DNA of 64,000 nucleotides from the NCBI RefSeq assembly GCF_042219825.1, contig NZ_JBHJHQ010000005.1:62001-126000 (forward strand), given 5' to 3'. Origin of the DNA: JBHJHP01 sp042219825 (lineage in GTDB: Bacteria > Bacteroidota > Bacteroidia > Bacteroidales > UBA5342). The position numbers and the translations under genes were made by a program. Shown here piece after piece: positions 56,030 through 64,000 of this stretch; the first letter of the stretch is position 1, and every line of letters begins with the position of its first letter. A model generated the notes under the pieces. It worked only from the letters and a program-made list of their open reading frames with translations. It did no database searches and had not been told where the DNA came from.

Positions 56030-56786
56030 TTAACCTTTCATTTAAATTATCCATAAAGTTGTATGCTGTCAAATCAATCATACAGGGAACCACAGAAACA
56101 AAACCATTTTTCAGTGCCCATTCATCCGTTTCTTCTGAGTCCGGTTCATGATCTTTAAAATACCCTGTGAGCCAGTAATATGTTCCGCCATGCGGATCAA
56201 CCCGTTTCTCAAATTCCTCCGACCACACGCCATTAGCCTGTCTGCATATCTTAACCCCGTTAATCTGTTCCTCGTCAGGCACATTAACATTCAGGCAAAC
56301 ACCATTCGGCAAACCGTTCTTCAGAACATCCTTTACAATCGTTTTCGCAAATTTTTCAGCCTGTGTAAAATCAGCATCCGGATCAAACGATTTCAGACTT
56401 ATTCCAACGGAAGGAATGCCGTTAAAACATCCTTCAATTGCTGCTCCCATAGTCCCGGAATAATGCACACTAATAGATGTGTTTGAACCGTGATTTATCC
56501 CTGAAACAACTACATCGGGTTTACGGGGCAACAGTTGATTAATAGCTATTTTAATGCTGTCTACCGGCGTACCGCTGCAACGATAAATTGAAATTCCCTC
56601 CTCTTCCCACACCTTTGCTATCCGTATAGGTTCCTTTACAGTTATAGCTCCGGACATACCTGATCTGGAACTGTTCGGTGCGATTACGAAAATTTCGCCT
56701 AACGGTTTCAACGCTTCCACAAGGCTGTTTATACCTTTAGAACGAAATCCATCATCGTTTGTTATGAGTATTAATGGTTTAGCCAT
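56022..56786 (-). CDS. surE: 5'/3'-nucleotidase SurE
   Basis: The ATG at 56784-56786 is chosen (MAKPLILITNDDGFRSKGI); the longer frame begins at TTG. About 254 residues. Metal-site motifs: LITNDDGF near the N-terminus, FVIAPNSSRSGMSGAIT, PDVVVSGINHGSNTSISVHYSGTMGAAIEG (about 88-117), and LNVNVPD. It dephosphorylates nucleoside monophosphates. Followed by an overlapping small membrane protein gene. Confidence 0.96.
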   Translation of the reverse strand: MAKPLILITNDDGFRSKGINSLVEALKPLGEIFVIAPNSSRSGMSGAITVKEPIRIAKVWEEEGISIYRCSGTPVDSIKIAINQLLPRKPDVVVSGINHGSNTSISVHYSGTMGAAIEGCFNGIPSVGISLKSFDPDADFTQAEKFAKTIVKDVLKNGLPNGVCLNVNVPDEEQINGVKICRQANGVWSEEFEKRVDPHGGTYYWLTGYFKDHEPDSEETDEWALKNGFVSVVPCMIDLTAYNFMDNLNERLNG

Positions 56787-56860
56787 GAAATAAATTTTTA
56801 CAAAATTAATCAATTGAAGGTGACAAAAAAACCAGCCTGACGGTTGTAACTAAAAATTAC

Positions 56861-56868
56861 TACATTTG
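56861..56868 (+). promoter_or_regulatory. Possible -7 box upstream of the Wzi-like pair
   Basis: TACATTTG (TAnnTTTG) 16 bases before the TTG start of the first Wzi-like gene. A TTG at 56844-56846 is 14 bases upstream, shorter than usual. Confidence 0.38.
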
Positions 56869-56884
56869 TTTTTATATCGTAATC

Positions 56885-58456
56885 TTGAAGTTTAAATCTG
56901 CCATATTATTCCTGTTTATAAGCATATCCGGCTTTGCACAATATGTACCTGTATCTCCGGACGATCATTTAATGTTATTCCTTAACGAACTGGAAACTGA
57001 ACATATAATTGATAACCTCAATCAAAGTTCATTTGAATGGTCAGAAAAAAGCATTTATAATATTCTTGAACAAGCCGAATACAACGCCAGAGATCTTAAC
57101 CAAAGGCAAAAGCAGGAACTTGGATTTTATGTCAGGTATTTCAAATTGTACAACGAAGCAAACCGATGGTACGAGCACGATGTGGATATTGCACGATTTG
57201 AGAATTTCTCTCTGGGAATTAATCCTCCCGGACTTTATATCCGAAATGAAAATGGAGGCTTTTCCCTAACACCTTTAGCAGGCACAATGTTTACTCTTAA
57301 CAGCGTTGACAAAAACCTGCAATATCATTACGGGTTAAAAACATCAGGTAACATTGGTCCTGTAGGATACTATTTTTCTTATCGCAGAAATGGCAACTCA
57401 CAGTATACCTACGAACCATATATACAGGAGCATTTCCCTGCGCTGGGTTTTAGTTACGCATCACGAAACGAAATCAAGGCGGGTATTTCATTCTCTAATA
57501 ATTTCCTTACTACGGCTTTTTCTTTCGATAATCCGAAATTAATGCCGGTTGCTAAAGAAATTAGTGTTTTGAATACTTACACACCCGCATTTCCTAGTAT
57601 TTTAATCACAACCAGCCCATTGCCATGGTTATCCTATCAGTTCAGAACCGGATACATTAATACAAGTTTTGATAATACACAAATTTCAAATTACTTTTCA
57701 GGCACCAACCTGATAACCTCATTTGCTACTAATCAATTGATCATTAATCCGTATAAATCAATTGAATTAGCACTGGGTCAATCGGCTTTTCTAAAAAATA
57801 ACGGCTTTAAATCAACGTACCTGATTCCGGTAAATTTTTATGTTTCCAATGATCCGAAACAAAATACCTTTCTGTTTTACAGGATCAATATCGCATCGGT
57901 TAGACATCTGAATTTTTCCTTCAGCCATATTATTGATGCATTCAGCATGGAAAGGATGCAATCAGACTACGATAAAAATGTGCATGCTCTTTATTTTGAC
58001 ATCTCGCTCAGCAACTGGCCTGCACCAAATCTAAACATCCATGGATTTTACAATGTTCAGTCTCCGTTATTTTTGGATCACAAAACGTCACCCTTATATA
58101 ATTTATGGTTAAGCACAAACAGGTATTCAGTGGACAACAGAAGATTTTATGGATTGGAATTTGTGATGAACCCTACTTTTAATCTCATGATTCAGGCAGG
58201 CTATCAAAGGGAAGCCTGGGGTGATAGTTACACGTATTCAAATCCCTACCCCTACGATTTTGAAATACTTAGCCCTGTTAAACGCAAAACAGATATTTTC
58301 AGCTTTGAATTTACGTTAAAATCGGGATACAGTTCATCTTTATTTGCCGGAATACATTTTATAAACCACAAGGGTGATGATCCGTCATTCAGGGTGGTGG
58401 ATTATAATGAGAATGTGGATTTCTTTTTTAGAACCGGATTCATCATTGGCCTGTAA
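56885..58456 (+). CDS. Capsule assembly Wzi-like outer-membrane protein 1
   Basis: 523 residues starting at TTG (56885-56887); the signal peptide (FKSAILFLFISISGFAQ) begins at that codon, so the start is well set. An N-terminal helical part (about 20-90, HLMLFLNELETEHIIDNL, NLNQRQKQELGFYVRYF-type) precedes a beta-barrel rich in alternating aromatic strands, as in the Caps_assemb_Wzi family of Bacteroidota. It probably anchors surface polysaccharide or acts as an outer-membrane porin-like protein. The family is assigned by overall pattern. It is tandem with a paralogue 37 bp downstream. Confidence 0.62.
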   Translation: MKFKSAILFLFISISGFAQYVPVSPDDHLMLFLNELETEHIIDNLNQSSFEWSEKSIYNILEQAEYNARDLNQRQKQELGFYVRYFKLYNEANRWYEHDVDIARFENFSLGINPPGLYIRNENGGFSLTPLAGTMFTLNSVDKNLQYHYGLKTSGNIGPVGYYFSYRRNGNSQYTYEPYIQEHFPALGFSYASRNEIKAGISFSNNFLTTAFSFDNPKLMPVAKEISVLNTYTPAFPSILITTSPLPWLSYQFRTGYINTSFDNTQISNYFSGTNLITSFATNQLIINPYKSIELALGQSAFLKNNGFKSTYLIPVNFYVSNDPKQNTFLFYRINIASVRHLNFSFSHIIDAFSMERMQSDYDKNVHALYFDISLSNWPAPNLNIHGFYNVQSPLFLDHKTSPLYNLWLSTNRYSVDNRRFYGLEFVMNPTFNLMIQAGYQREAWGDSYTYSNPYPYDFEILSPVKRKTDIFSFEFTLKSGYSSSLFAGIHFINHKGDDPSFRVVDYNENVDFFFRTGFIIGL

Positions 58457-58493
58457 CAATAATTACTATTTTTGATCCTGTAAATTTTTGAGA

Positions 58494-60131
58494 ATGAAAA
58501 TTAAAATAATCATATTACTGTTCTTTTCGTTTCAGATTATTTCAGCCCAGGATATACCTGTGAATATCCATGAAACAGATATTTATGCCTTTCTGGATGA
58601 AATGGCAAACGCAAAGCTGATTGTTTTAAATACTTCCATTAAACCGTATTCGCGTAAAACAGTTGCAGAATTATTACTCCAGATAAAAAATCAAAAAGAT
58701 AAACTCAGTGCACGACAAGCCAAAGAACTGAACTGGTATTTGAGGGAATATCAAAATGATTTAAATTACAAACCCAAAAAATCAGGAAATATTGATTTGT
58801 ACAAACCAAATCCCAATACCTCATTTTCTCTTCATCCCTTAGGCTTTTACTATGCCGATTCCGGATCACAACTGGCTATTAAACCCATCTGGGGAATCAA
58901 TAATTTTTTCAATGATAATGGATCAATGTATCATCGCTGGGGCGGTGCCGAAGCTTATGGATCAAAAGGGAATTGGGGATTTTATGCAAGCCTGCGCGAT
59001 AATCATGAATCTGAAGCGATATCAAAACCTGCTTTTCTGACACAACGTACAGGAGGCAACTACAAAGGACTGGATTACAGTGAAATGCTGGGTGGAATTA
59101 CGTATCAAAAAGACTGGGTATCAGTAGGACTGGTCAAAGATTTTTATACGGTTGGAACCAATTATTCGGGATCCAACATTATTTCTGACCGGGCACCTTC
59201 TTTTGCGCACATCAAACTTAAACTCACTCCCTGGGATTGGTTTGAATTCAATTATATGCACGGTTGGCTGATCTCAAATGTGATTGACAGCACAAATTCC
59301 TACGTTCTGAATAACGGAATACATCGTGACGTGATGCATAAAAAATACATTGCTTCTAACATGTTTACATTCAGACCATGGCACACACTGAACCTGTCGT
59401 TTGGTAATTCCATTGTCTACAGCGATTACCAGATTAATCCGGGCTATCTTATCCCCTTTTTATTTTATAAATCAGTTGACCACTCTAATAACTCCACAGA
59501 TGGTGTAGGTAAAAATGTGGGACAGAATTCCTCCATGTTTTTCGACATCAGCTTCAGAGGGATTAATCATGTACATCTGTATCATGTTCAGTTTATTGAC
59601 GAATTAAAAATTGCACGTTGGACATCACCGGATGAACACAATTTCTACAGTCAGAAAACCGGCATAATGGTTAGTAACTGGCCGGTTGAAAATCTTTTTT
59701 TTACAGCCGAATATACAAAAACAGTTCCTGTAACCTACCAGCACGATATTGCCACAACTACTTATCAAAGCAATGGCTACAATATTGGCCACTATATGCG
59801 GGATAATGCTGACGTACTATTTTTTGAACTCCGGTTCCATCCGGCAAAAAACCTGAATATTACCGGTAACTACACGCTGGAACGAAAAGGAGAAGAATAT
59901 GGCTATAATCGTACATCACCAGATCTTGTCCGGCATCCCTTTATAGAGGAAGTCAAATACAGACGATCAGTTGCTAACCTGTGTTTTAACTATGAGCCTA
60001 CTTACGGGTTACATTTGTTTGTAAATGCATCATTTAGCAATACAGACGGAGAGATGGCTGACAGATATATTCCTGCTTTTTTCAGAGGAAATCTGTTTAC
60101 CTTGTCAACAGGCTTTAACATTGGGTTTTAG
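58494..60131 (+). CDS. Capsule assembly Wzi-like outer-membrane protein 2
   Basis: The ATG at 58494 is used (MKIKIIILLFFSFQIISAQ signal); a TTG two codons earlier is possible. About 545 residues, with the same layout as the previous gene: N-terminal helical module (DIYAFLDEMANAKLIVLN, KDKLSARQAKELNWYLREYQ), then a long beta-barrel with YxxxFxF strands ending FTLSTGFNIGF. The repeated SxRQxKELxxY element in both proteins shows that they are paralogues. Last residues overlap dusB by 4 bp, convergent. Confidence 0.62.
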   Translation: MKIKIIILLFFSFQIISAQDIPVNIHETDIYAFLDEMANAKLIVLNTSIKPYSRKTVAELLLQIKNQKDKLSARQAKELNWYLREYQNDLNYKPKKSGNIDLYKPNPNTSFSLHPLGFYYADSGSQLAIKPIWGINNFFNDNGSMYHRWGGAEAYGSKGNWGFYASLRDNHESEAISKPAFLTQRTGGNYKGLDYSEMLGGITYQKDWVSVGLVKDFYTVGTNYSGSNIISDRAPSFAHIKLKLTPWDWFEFNYMHGWLISNVIDSTNSYVLNNGIHRDVMHKKYIASNMFTFRPWHTLNLSFGNSIVYSDYQINPGYLIPFLFYKSVDHSNNSTDGVGKNVGQNSSMFFDISFRGINHVHLYHVQFIDELKIARWTSPDEHNFYSQKTGIMVSNWPVENLFFTAEYTKTVPVTYQHDIATTTYQSNGYNIGHYMRDNADVLFFELRFHPAKNLNITGNYTLERKGEEYGYNRTSPDLVRHPFIEEVKYRRSVANLCFNYEPTYGLHLFVNASFSNTDGEMADRYIPAFFRGNLFTLSTGFNIGF

Positions 60132-61111
60132 GCAAAATAAGTATTTGTTACTTCATCGAGTATTGAAAAAATTTCCTGCACAGATTCGGATCGTAACATT
60201 TTAATTCGCAGCGGTCTGAAATTATCCAGGGCCTTAAAAACAGGTGAAGCAGCCAGGTGTCTTCTGGTATGTAATATACCCCTTATTTCTCCTGACTTTT
60301 CGCAGTTTTCATAAAGCATTTGCTTCAGTATATCCACTTTTTGTGCGTTAGAATACCACGTCTTATTTTCGCCTGTTGTAAGGTATTCTGTAATCTCTTT
60401 AAAAATCCATGGAGCACCTATTGATGCACGTCCGACCATAATAGCATCCACGCCAAACGTATTGAATGCAAATTCAGCTTCAGCCGGTGTTCTGATGTCT
60501 CCATTTCCTATGACTGGAATTGTTATTTCCGGCATCTGCTTGACTTCTTTAATTAAAGTCCAGTCAGCCGAACCTTTGTACATCTGCTCCCTTGTACGCC
60601 CGTGAATGGTTATGGCTTTAATACCGGCATCCATTAACTGTAAAGCAATCTCTTTAATTTGTTTTGAATTGTTATCCCAGCCCAGCCTAGTTTTAACCGT
60701 AACCGGAGTCTTAACAGCATTAACAACATGCCTTGTAATTTTCATTAAAAGAGGAATATCGCGCAAAAGCCCTGCCCCAGCTCCCTTTGTGGCAATTTTC
60801 CGGGCAGGACAACCAAAATTAATATCGATAATTTCCGGTGCTGCTTCTTCTGCAATTTTTGCTGCTTCAGCCATCGCTTCCGGGTCTTTGCCATAAATTT
60901 GAATGGCAACGGGCCTTTCTTCCGGATCAATCTGAATTTTATTCACAGTTCTGTTGACGTTCCGAATCAAAGCATCTGCCGAAACGAATTCTGTAAATAC
61001 AAGATCAGCACCAAATTTTCTGCACATTTTCCTGAACACACCATCCGTAACATCTTCCATGGGTGCCAGAAGCACAGCTCTTTGATTAAATATTATGTCG
61101 CCAATTTTCAT
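60128..61111 (-). CDS. dusB: tRNA-dihydrouridine synthase
   Basis: 327 residues, FMN-dependent TIM barrel. Motifs: LLAPMEDVTDGVFRKMCRKFGADL, TEFVSADAL, IIDINFGCPARKIATKGAGAGLL with catalytic Cys, AITIHGRTREQMYKGSADW, IPVIGNGDIRTPAEAEF and AIMVGRASIGAPWIFKEI (FMN phosphate site). It reduces uridine to dihydrouridine in tRNA D-loops. The order of motifs fits DusB rather than DusA/C. Confidence 0.95.
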   Translation of the reverse strand: MKIGDIIFNQRAVLLAPMEDVTDGVFRKMCRKFGADLVFTEFVSADALIRNVNRTVNKIQIDPEERPVAIQIYGKDPEAMAEAAKIAEEAAPEIIDINFGCPARKIATKGAGAGLLRDIPLLMKITRHVVNAVKTPVTVKTRLGWDNNSKQIKEIALQLMDAGIKAITIHGRTREQMYKGSADWTLIKEVKQMPEITIPVIGNGDIRTPAEAEFAFNTFGVDAIMVGRASIGAPWIFKEITEYLTTGENKTWYSNAQKVDILKQMLYENCEKSGEIRGILHTRRHLAASPVFKALDNFRPLRIKMLRSESVQEIFSILDEVTNTYFA

Positions 61112-61235
61112 TAAGCTTATATAACGCGTTTTGTTATCAAACCGCGAAGATAAAACAAATGTTTTTACTGACTTAAAGGGAACTTAATATGAAGGTATTT
61201 ATGTTTAAAATTTATAATTCTATAATAATTTTAAA

Positions 61236-62243
61236 CTAAAAATGCTCACACAGAGTTGCTACCAGCACTGCTTTAATGGTATGCATCCTGTTTTCAGCTT
61301 CATCAAAAACAATTGATGCATCTGATTCGAAAACCTCATCGGTCACTTCCAGCGCTTCCATTCCGAATCTTTGAAATATCTCCTCACCTGTTTTAGTTTC
61401 CCTGTTATGGAATGCAGGCAAACAATGCAGAAATTTCACATTCTCCATACCTGTCTTTTGCAGCATTTCGGTATTGACCTGATAGGGTTTCAGCATGTGT
61501 ATTCTTTCGGCCCAAACTTCAGGTGGTTCTCCCATACTGACCCAAACGTCGGTATAAATAAAATCACATCCCTTTACACCTTCATCAACGCTTTCTGTTA
61601 ATGTTATTGTTGATCCGGTTTCAGCGGCAATCATCCTGCATTTTTTCACAAGTTCTTCGTTTGGCCAAAATTCCTTTGGAGCCACAGCCCTGAAATCCAT
61701 TCCAAGCTTTGCAGCTCCAACCATCAACGAATTTCCCATGTTATAACGGGCATCACCACAATACGCAAATGTGATGTCCTTAAGCTCCTTGTCTGAATGT
61801 TCCTGCATGGTTTGAAAATCTGCCAGAATCTGAGTAGGGTGATATTCATTGGTCAATCCATTCCAGACGGGTACACCTGCATATGCAGCCAGTTCCTCAA
61901 CAATCTCCTGACCGAATCCACGATATTCAATGCCATCATACATTCGACCCAATACGCGGGCCGTATCCTTTATAGATTCCTTATGCCCTATCTGACTGCC
62001 GCTTGGTCCCAGGTACGTGGTGTGCGCTCCCATATCTTTGGCAGCAACTTCAAATGCGCAACGGGTTCGTGTTGAAGTTTTTTCAAATATCAGCGCAATC
62101 TGTTTGTTTTCAAGCCTTGGTATCAATACACCCTTTTCCTTTTCCGCTTTCAGTTTTGCTGACAAATCAAGCAGCATTTTTATCTCTTCCGTACTGAGGT
62201 CCAGTAATTTAAGAAAATGACGATTAAATAATGGATTCACCAT
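61236..62243 (-). CDS. argF: Ornithine carbamoyltransferase
   Basis: The ATG at 62241-62243 (MVNPLFNRHFLKLLDLS) is preferred; the longer frame begins at GTG. About 335 residues, close to E. coli ArgF. Carbamoyl-phosphate site FEKTSTRTRCAFEVAA (about 55-70), GPSGSQIGHKESIKDTARVLGRMYDGIEYRG, NEYHPTQILADFQTM, and the ornithine-binding HCLPAFHN and DEAENRMHTIKAVLV. It makes citrulline. No other arg genes are adjacent. It belongs to the non-succinyl ornithine type; the succinylornithine enzyme of Bacteroides differs. Confidence 0.94.
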   Translation of the reverse strand: MVNPLFNRHFLKLLDLSTEEIKMLLDLSAKLKAEKEKGVLIPRLENKQIALIFEKTSTRTRCAFEVAAKDMGAHTTYLGPSGSQIGHKESIKDTARVLGRMYDGIEYRGFGQEIVEELAAYAGVPVWNGLTNEYHPTQILADFQTMQEHSDKELKDITFAYCGDARYNMGNSLMVGAAKLGMDFRAVAPKEFWPNEELVKKCRMIAAETGSTITLTESVDEGVKGCDFIYTDVWVSMGEPPEVWAERIHMLKPYQVNTEMLQKTGMENVKFLHCLPAFHNRETKTGEEIFQRFGMEALEVTDEVFESDASIVFDEAENRMHTIKAVLVATLCEHF

Positions 62244-62265
62244 AACAATTGCTTTTTTTGCGTTG

Positions 62266-62273
62266 TATATTTG
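62266..62273 (+). promoter_or_regulatory. Possible -7 box of the nitroreductase gene
   Basis: TATATTTG (perfect TAnnTTTG) 51 bases before the ATG at 62325; a TTG (62249-62251) lies 14 bases upstream. Confidence 0.4.
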
Positions 62274-62324
62274 CACTAAAATAGTAAATCTGAAGTGTAG
62301 TAAATCTGATAACCCTCATAATTT

Positions 62325-62873
62325 ATGGAATCCTTTTTTGAACTTATCAAATCGAGACGTAGTTGCAGGAAATTTAAGAGTGAAAAACCTGACAAAAGTA
62401 TAATTGATAAAATATTACAGTCTTGTTTGATGTCACCGTCATCCAAAAGCAGAAGCCCATGGCATTTTGTTTTAATTGATGACCAGGCGCTACTGAAACG
62501 TCTATCTATGAGTAAACCACATGGATCAAAACTAATTGCAGAAGCACCGATCGCCATCGTTATTCTGGCAGATCCGGCAACCAGCGATGTATGGATAGAG
62601 GATACATCAATTGCATCCATCAACCTGCAAATGGCAGCTGAAGATTCCGGTCTGGGAAGCTGCTGGGTCCAGATAAGAAACAGAGATTATGACGAACAAA
62701 CCACCTCTGAGAAATATATCCGGGGGATACTGAATATTCCTGAAAACATGATGATAGAATCCATTATTGCCTTAGGATACAAAGATGAAAACAAGGAACC
62801 GCATGACATTCAAAAATTGAAAAAGGACAGAATATCATACAACCAGTTCAAAAACAAATATAGCTTTGACTAA
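62325..62873 (+). CDS. Nitroreductase-family protein
   Basis: 182 residues, FMN-binding nitroreductase fold. FELIKSRRSCRKFKSEKPDK start (phosphate-binding Arg-Arg-Ser), PSSKSRSPWHFVLIDD, and ASINLQMAAEDSGLGSCWVQIRNRDYD with the late IESIIALGYKDENKEPHD motif. It probably reduces quinones, nitro compounds or flavins with NAD(P)H. Convergent with the PBP gene; the stops overlap by 4 bp. Confidence 0.93.
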   Translation: MESFFELIKSRRSCRKFKSEKPDKSIIDKILQSCLMSPSSKSRSPWHFVLIDDQALLKRLSMSKPHGSKLIAEAPIAIVILADPATSDVWIEDTSIASINLQMAAEDSGLGSCWVQIRNRDYDEQTTSEKYIRGILNIPENMMIESIIALGYKDENKEPHDIQKLKKDRISYNQFKNKYSFD

Positions 62874-64000
62874 CGGTTTTTCTTTTTCCTGAATAAATTT
62901 CCCAGTTTTTCCAAAAACGATTCCTCTTTAACCTTTGTGGAATCACTTTTTACATGTTTTTTATTTCCTGCAAAAATATCTCCCACAATATCTATTAACT
63001 GTTCAATTCTGTCAGCAGGTTCTGCGTGATCGCGGTACATTGCCACATCGAACTGCCGGGCCATTCTGTTATTCATCATTTTAAATGAACTATCGAAATA
63101 CCGTGTGTATTCGCCATCAGCCTGCGTATTTTTTACCATATTGGCAAATATTGGCAAAGCCATGTATGCGCCCTGTCCGTATGTTATGGTACGGAAATGG
63201 ATTGCCGGATTTTCTGCTCCGACCCAAATACCGGTGATCAAATCAGGTGTTAATCCTATAAACCAGCCATCAGCATTCTGCTGAGTTGTACCGGTTTTTC
63301 CACCCATATCCATTCTTATACCATACGTCGAGCGAATAGATCGTGCTGTGCCGCTGTCCACCACCATTTTTAGCATATAAGCCATGGTAAGAGCCACGTC
63401 CTCATCCAGTACTTTAACCGGTTTTACTGGTCTGAATTCTTCCAGCACTTTCCCGTTTCTATCTTCAATCCGTGTCAGATAATACGGTTCAACCCGATAT
63501 CCGCCATTTACAAAGGCAGCATAGGCCGGCACCATCTCAATAAGTGGAATCTCAGCTGTACCAAGCGCTATTGAAGGCACATCCGGCAAGCTTGTTTTGA
63601 TCCCAAGATCATATGCCGTTTGTTTTACATTTTCAAGACCGCACTTCATGGCAACCTGAACGGTAACCGTATTTACGGAATTTACCAAAGCACCAAGAAC
63701 CGAGTATTCCCCTCCGTATTTGTTATCTGAATTCGAAGGAGTCCAGTTGTCATAATCCGTGTAAACAATGCTGTCATTTTTAAAAAAATCATCGGGTTCA
63801 ATGCCATATTCAAGTCCTGTAGTGTACACAAAAGGTTTAAACGTTGAACCAACCTGACGCCTGGAAAGCACATGATCGTACTGGTAGTATTTATGGTTTA
63901 TTCCACCAACCCAGGCCTTTACATATCCGCTGTCGGGTTGCAATGCAAGCAATCCTGTATGCAAAAACTGAAGACTGTATTTTATGGAATCCAATGGAGT
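62870..64000 (-). CDS. Class A penicillin-binding protein (PBP1A-like), transpeptidase part, 5' truncated
   Basis: The frame is open to the window edge, so the N-terminal glycosyltransferase domain lies outside. The visible 376 residues are the transpeptidase domain: VGSTFKPFVY (catalytic STFK), LVNSVNTVTVQVA (SxN motif), GGKTGTTQQNADGWFIGLTPDL (KTG), then a basic Lys-rich tail ending FRKKKNR. ALQPDSGYVKAWVGGINH is the typical class A hinge. It cross-links peptidoglycan at the inner membrane. Confidence 0.94.
   Translation of the reverse strand, partial: TPLDSIKYSLQFLHTGLLALQPDSGYVKAWVGGINHKYYQYDHVLSRRQVGSTFKPFVYTTGLEYGIEPDDFFKNDSIVYTDYDNWTPSNSDNKYGGEYSVLGALVNSVNTVTVQVAMKCGLENVKQTAYDLGIKTSLPDVPSIALGTAEIPLIEMVPAYAAFVNGGYRVEPYYLTRIEDRNGKVLEEFRPVKPVKVLDEDVALTMAYMLKMVVDSGTARSIRSTYGIRMDMGGKTGTTQQNADGWFIGLTPDLITGIWVGAENPAIHFRTITYGQGAYMALPIFANMVKNTQADGEYTRYFDSSFKMMNNRMARQFDVAMYRDHAEPADRIEQLIDIVGDIFAGNKKHVKSDSTKVKEESFLEKLGNLFRKKKNR

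Noticed and set aside
1..64000. CRISPR arrays, insertion sequences or prophage
   Set aside because: No regularly spaced direct repeats, transposase or phage proteins were seen on either strand.

Overview
This 64 kb window comes from the chromosome of a member of the Bacteroidota, most likely Bacteroidales or Marinilabiliales. The lineage call rests on two SusC/SusD pairs, three giant proteins with C-terminal type IX secretion sorting domains, a three-subunit sdhCAB fumarate reductase/succinate dehydrogenase, DUF4494- and DUF3244-like proteins, and promoters of the Bacteroidetes form TTG-N19-21-TAnnTTTG. The DNA is AT-rich. No phage genes, insertion sequences or CRISPR arrays were seen.

Positions 1-1320 hold the 3' end of pepD and a convergent yqgE. 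Positions 1502-11373 (minus strand) carry three tandem paralogues of about 1,000-1,120 residues, built as LamG / Ig-like / LamG / Ig-like / LamG plus a T9SS sorting domain, each with its own terminator. Positions 11723-27684 (minus strand) form one apparent seven-gene operon: fasciclin lipoprotein, SusC, SusD, two fasciclin lipoproteins, SusC, SusD. It contains no carbohydrate-active enzyme and no regulator, and it has a good promoter followed by a structured 5' leader. The operon probably imports a ligand through two TonB-dependent SusCD transporters, with fasciclin proteins at the cell surface. The LamG proteins downstream are probably displayed or released through T9SS.

Positions 28256-31703 encode sdhCAB. 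Then come an orphan PAS histidine kinase, an AcpH-like protein, an RRM RNA-binding protein and tRNA-Ser(UGA). Positions 35315-41072 (plus strand) hold a PKD-like lipoprotein, a GH53 endo-galactanase lipoprotein, and a translationally coupled pair of cytochrome bd subunit I-like membrane proteins. The second of that pair is fused to eight CXXCH haem-binding motifs. This is the most unusual system in the window.

Positions 41198-46019 (minus strand) encode a GH3/beta-lactamase-fold fusion, a PgeF/YfiH-family protein and an aldo-keto reductase. The rest is mostly housekeeping: prmA-nudix, yicC-gmk-nadD-nucleoside phosphorylase, a Wzz-like membrane protein, pnp, ung, surE, two tandem Wzi-like outer-membrane proteins, dusB, argF, a nitroreductase and the C-terminal part of a class A penicillin-binding protein that runs off the window end.

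Start codons were moved to internal ATGs where the longest reading frame began at TTG or GTG, or where an internal Met gave a clean signal peptide. All functions are read from sequence motifs only; no database search was run.
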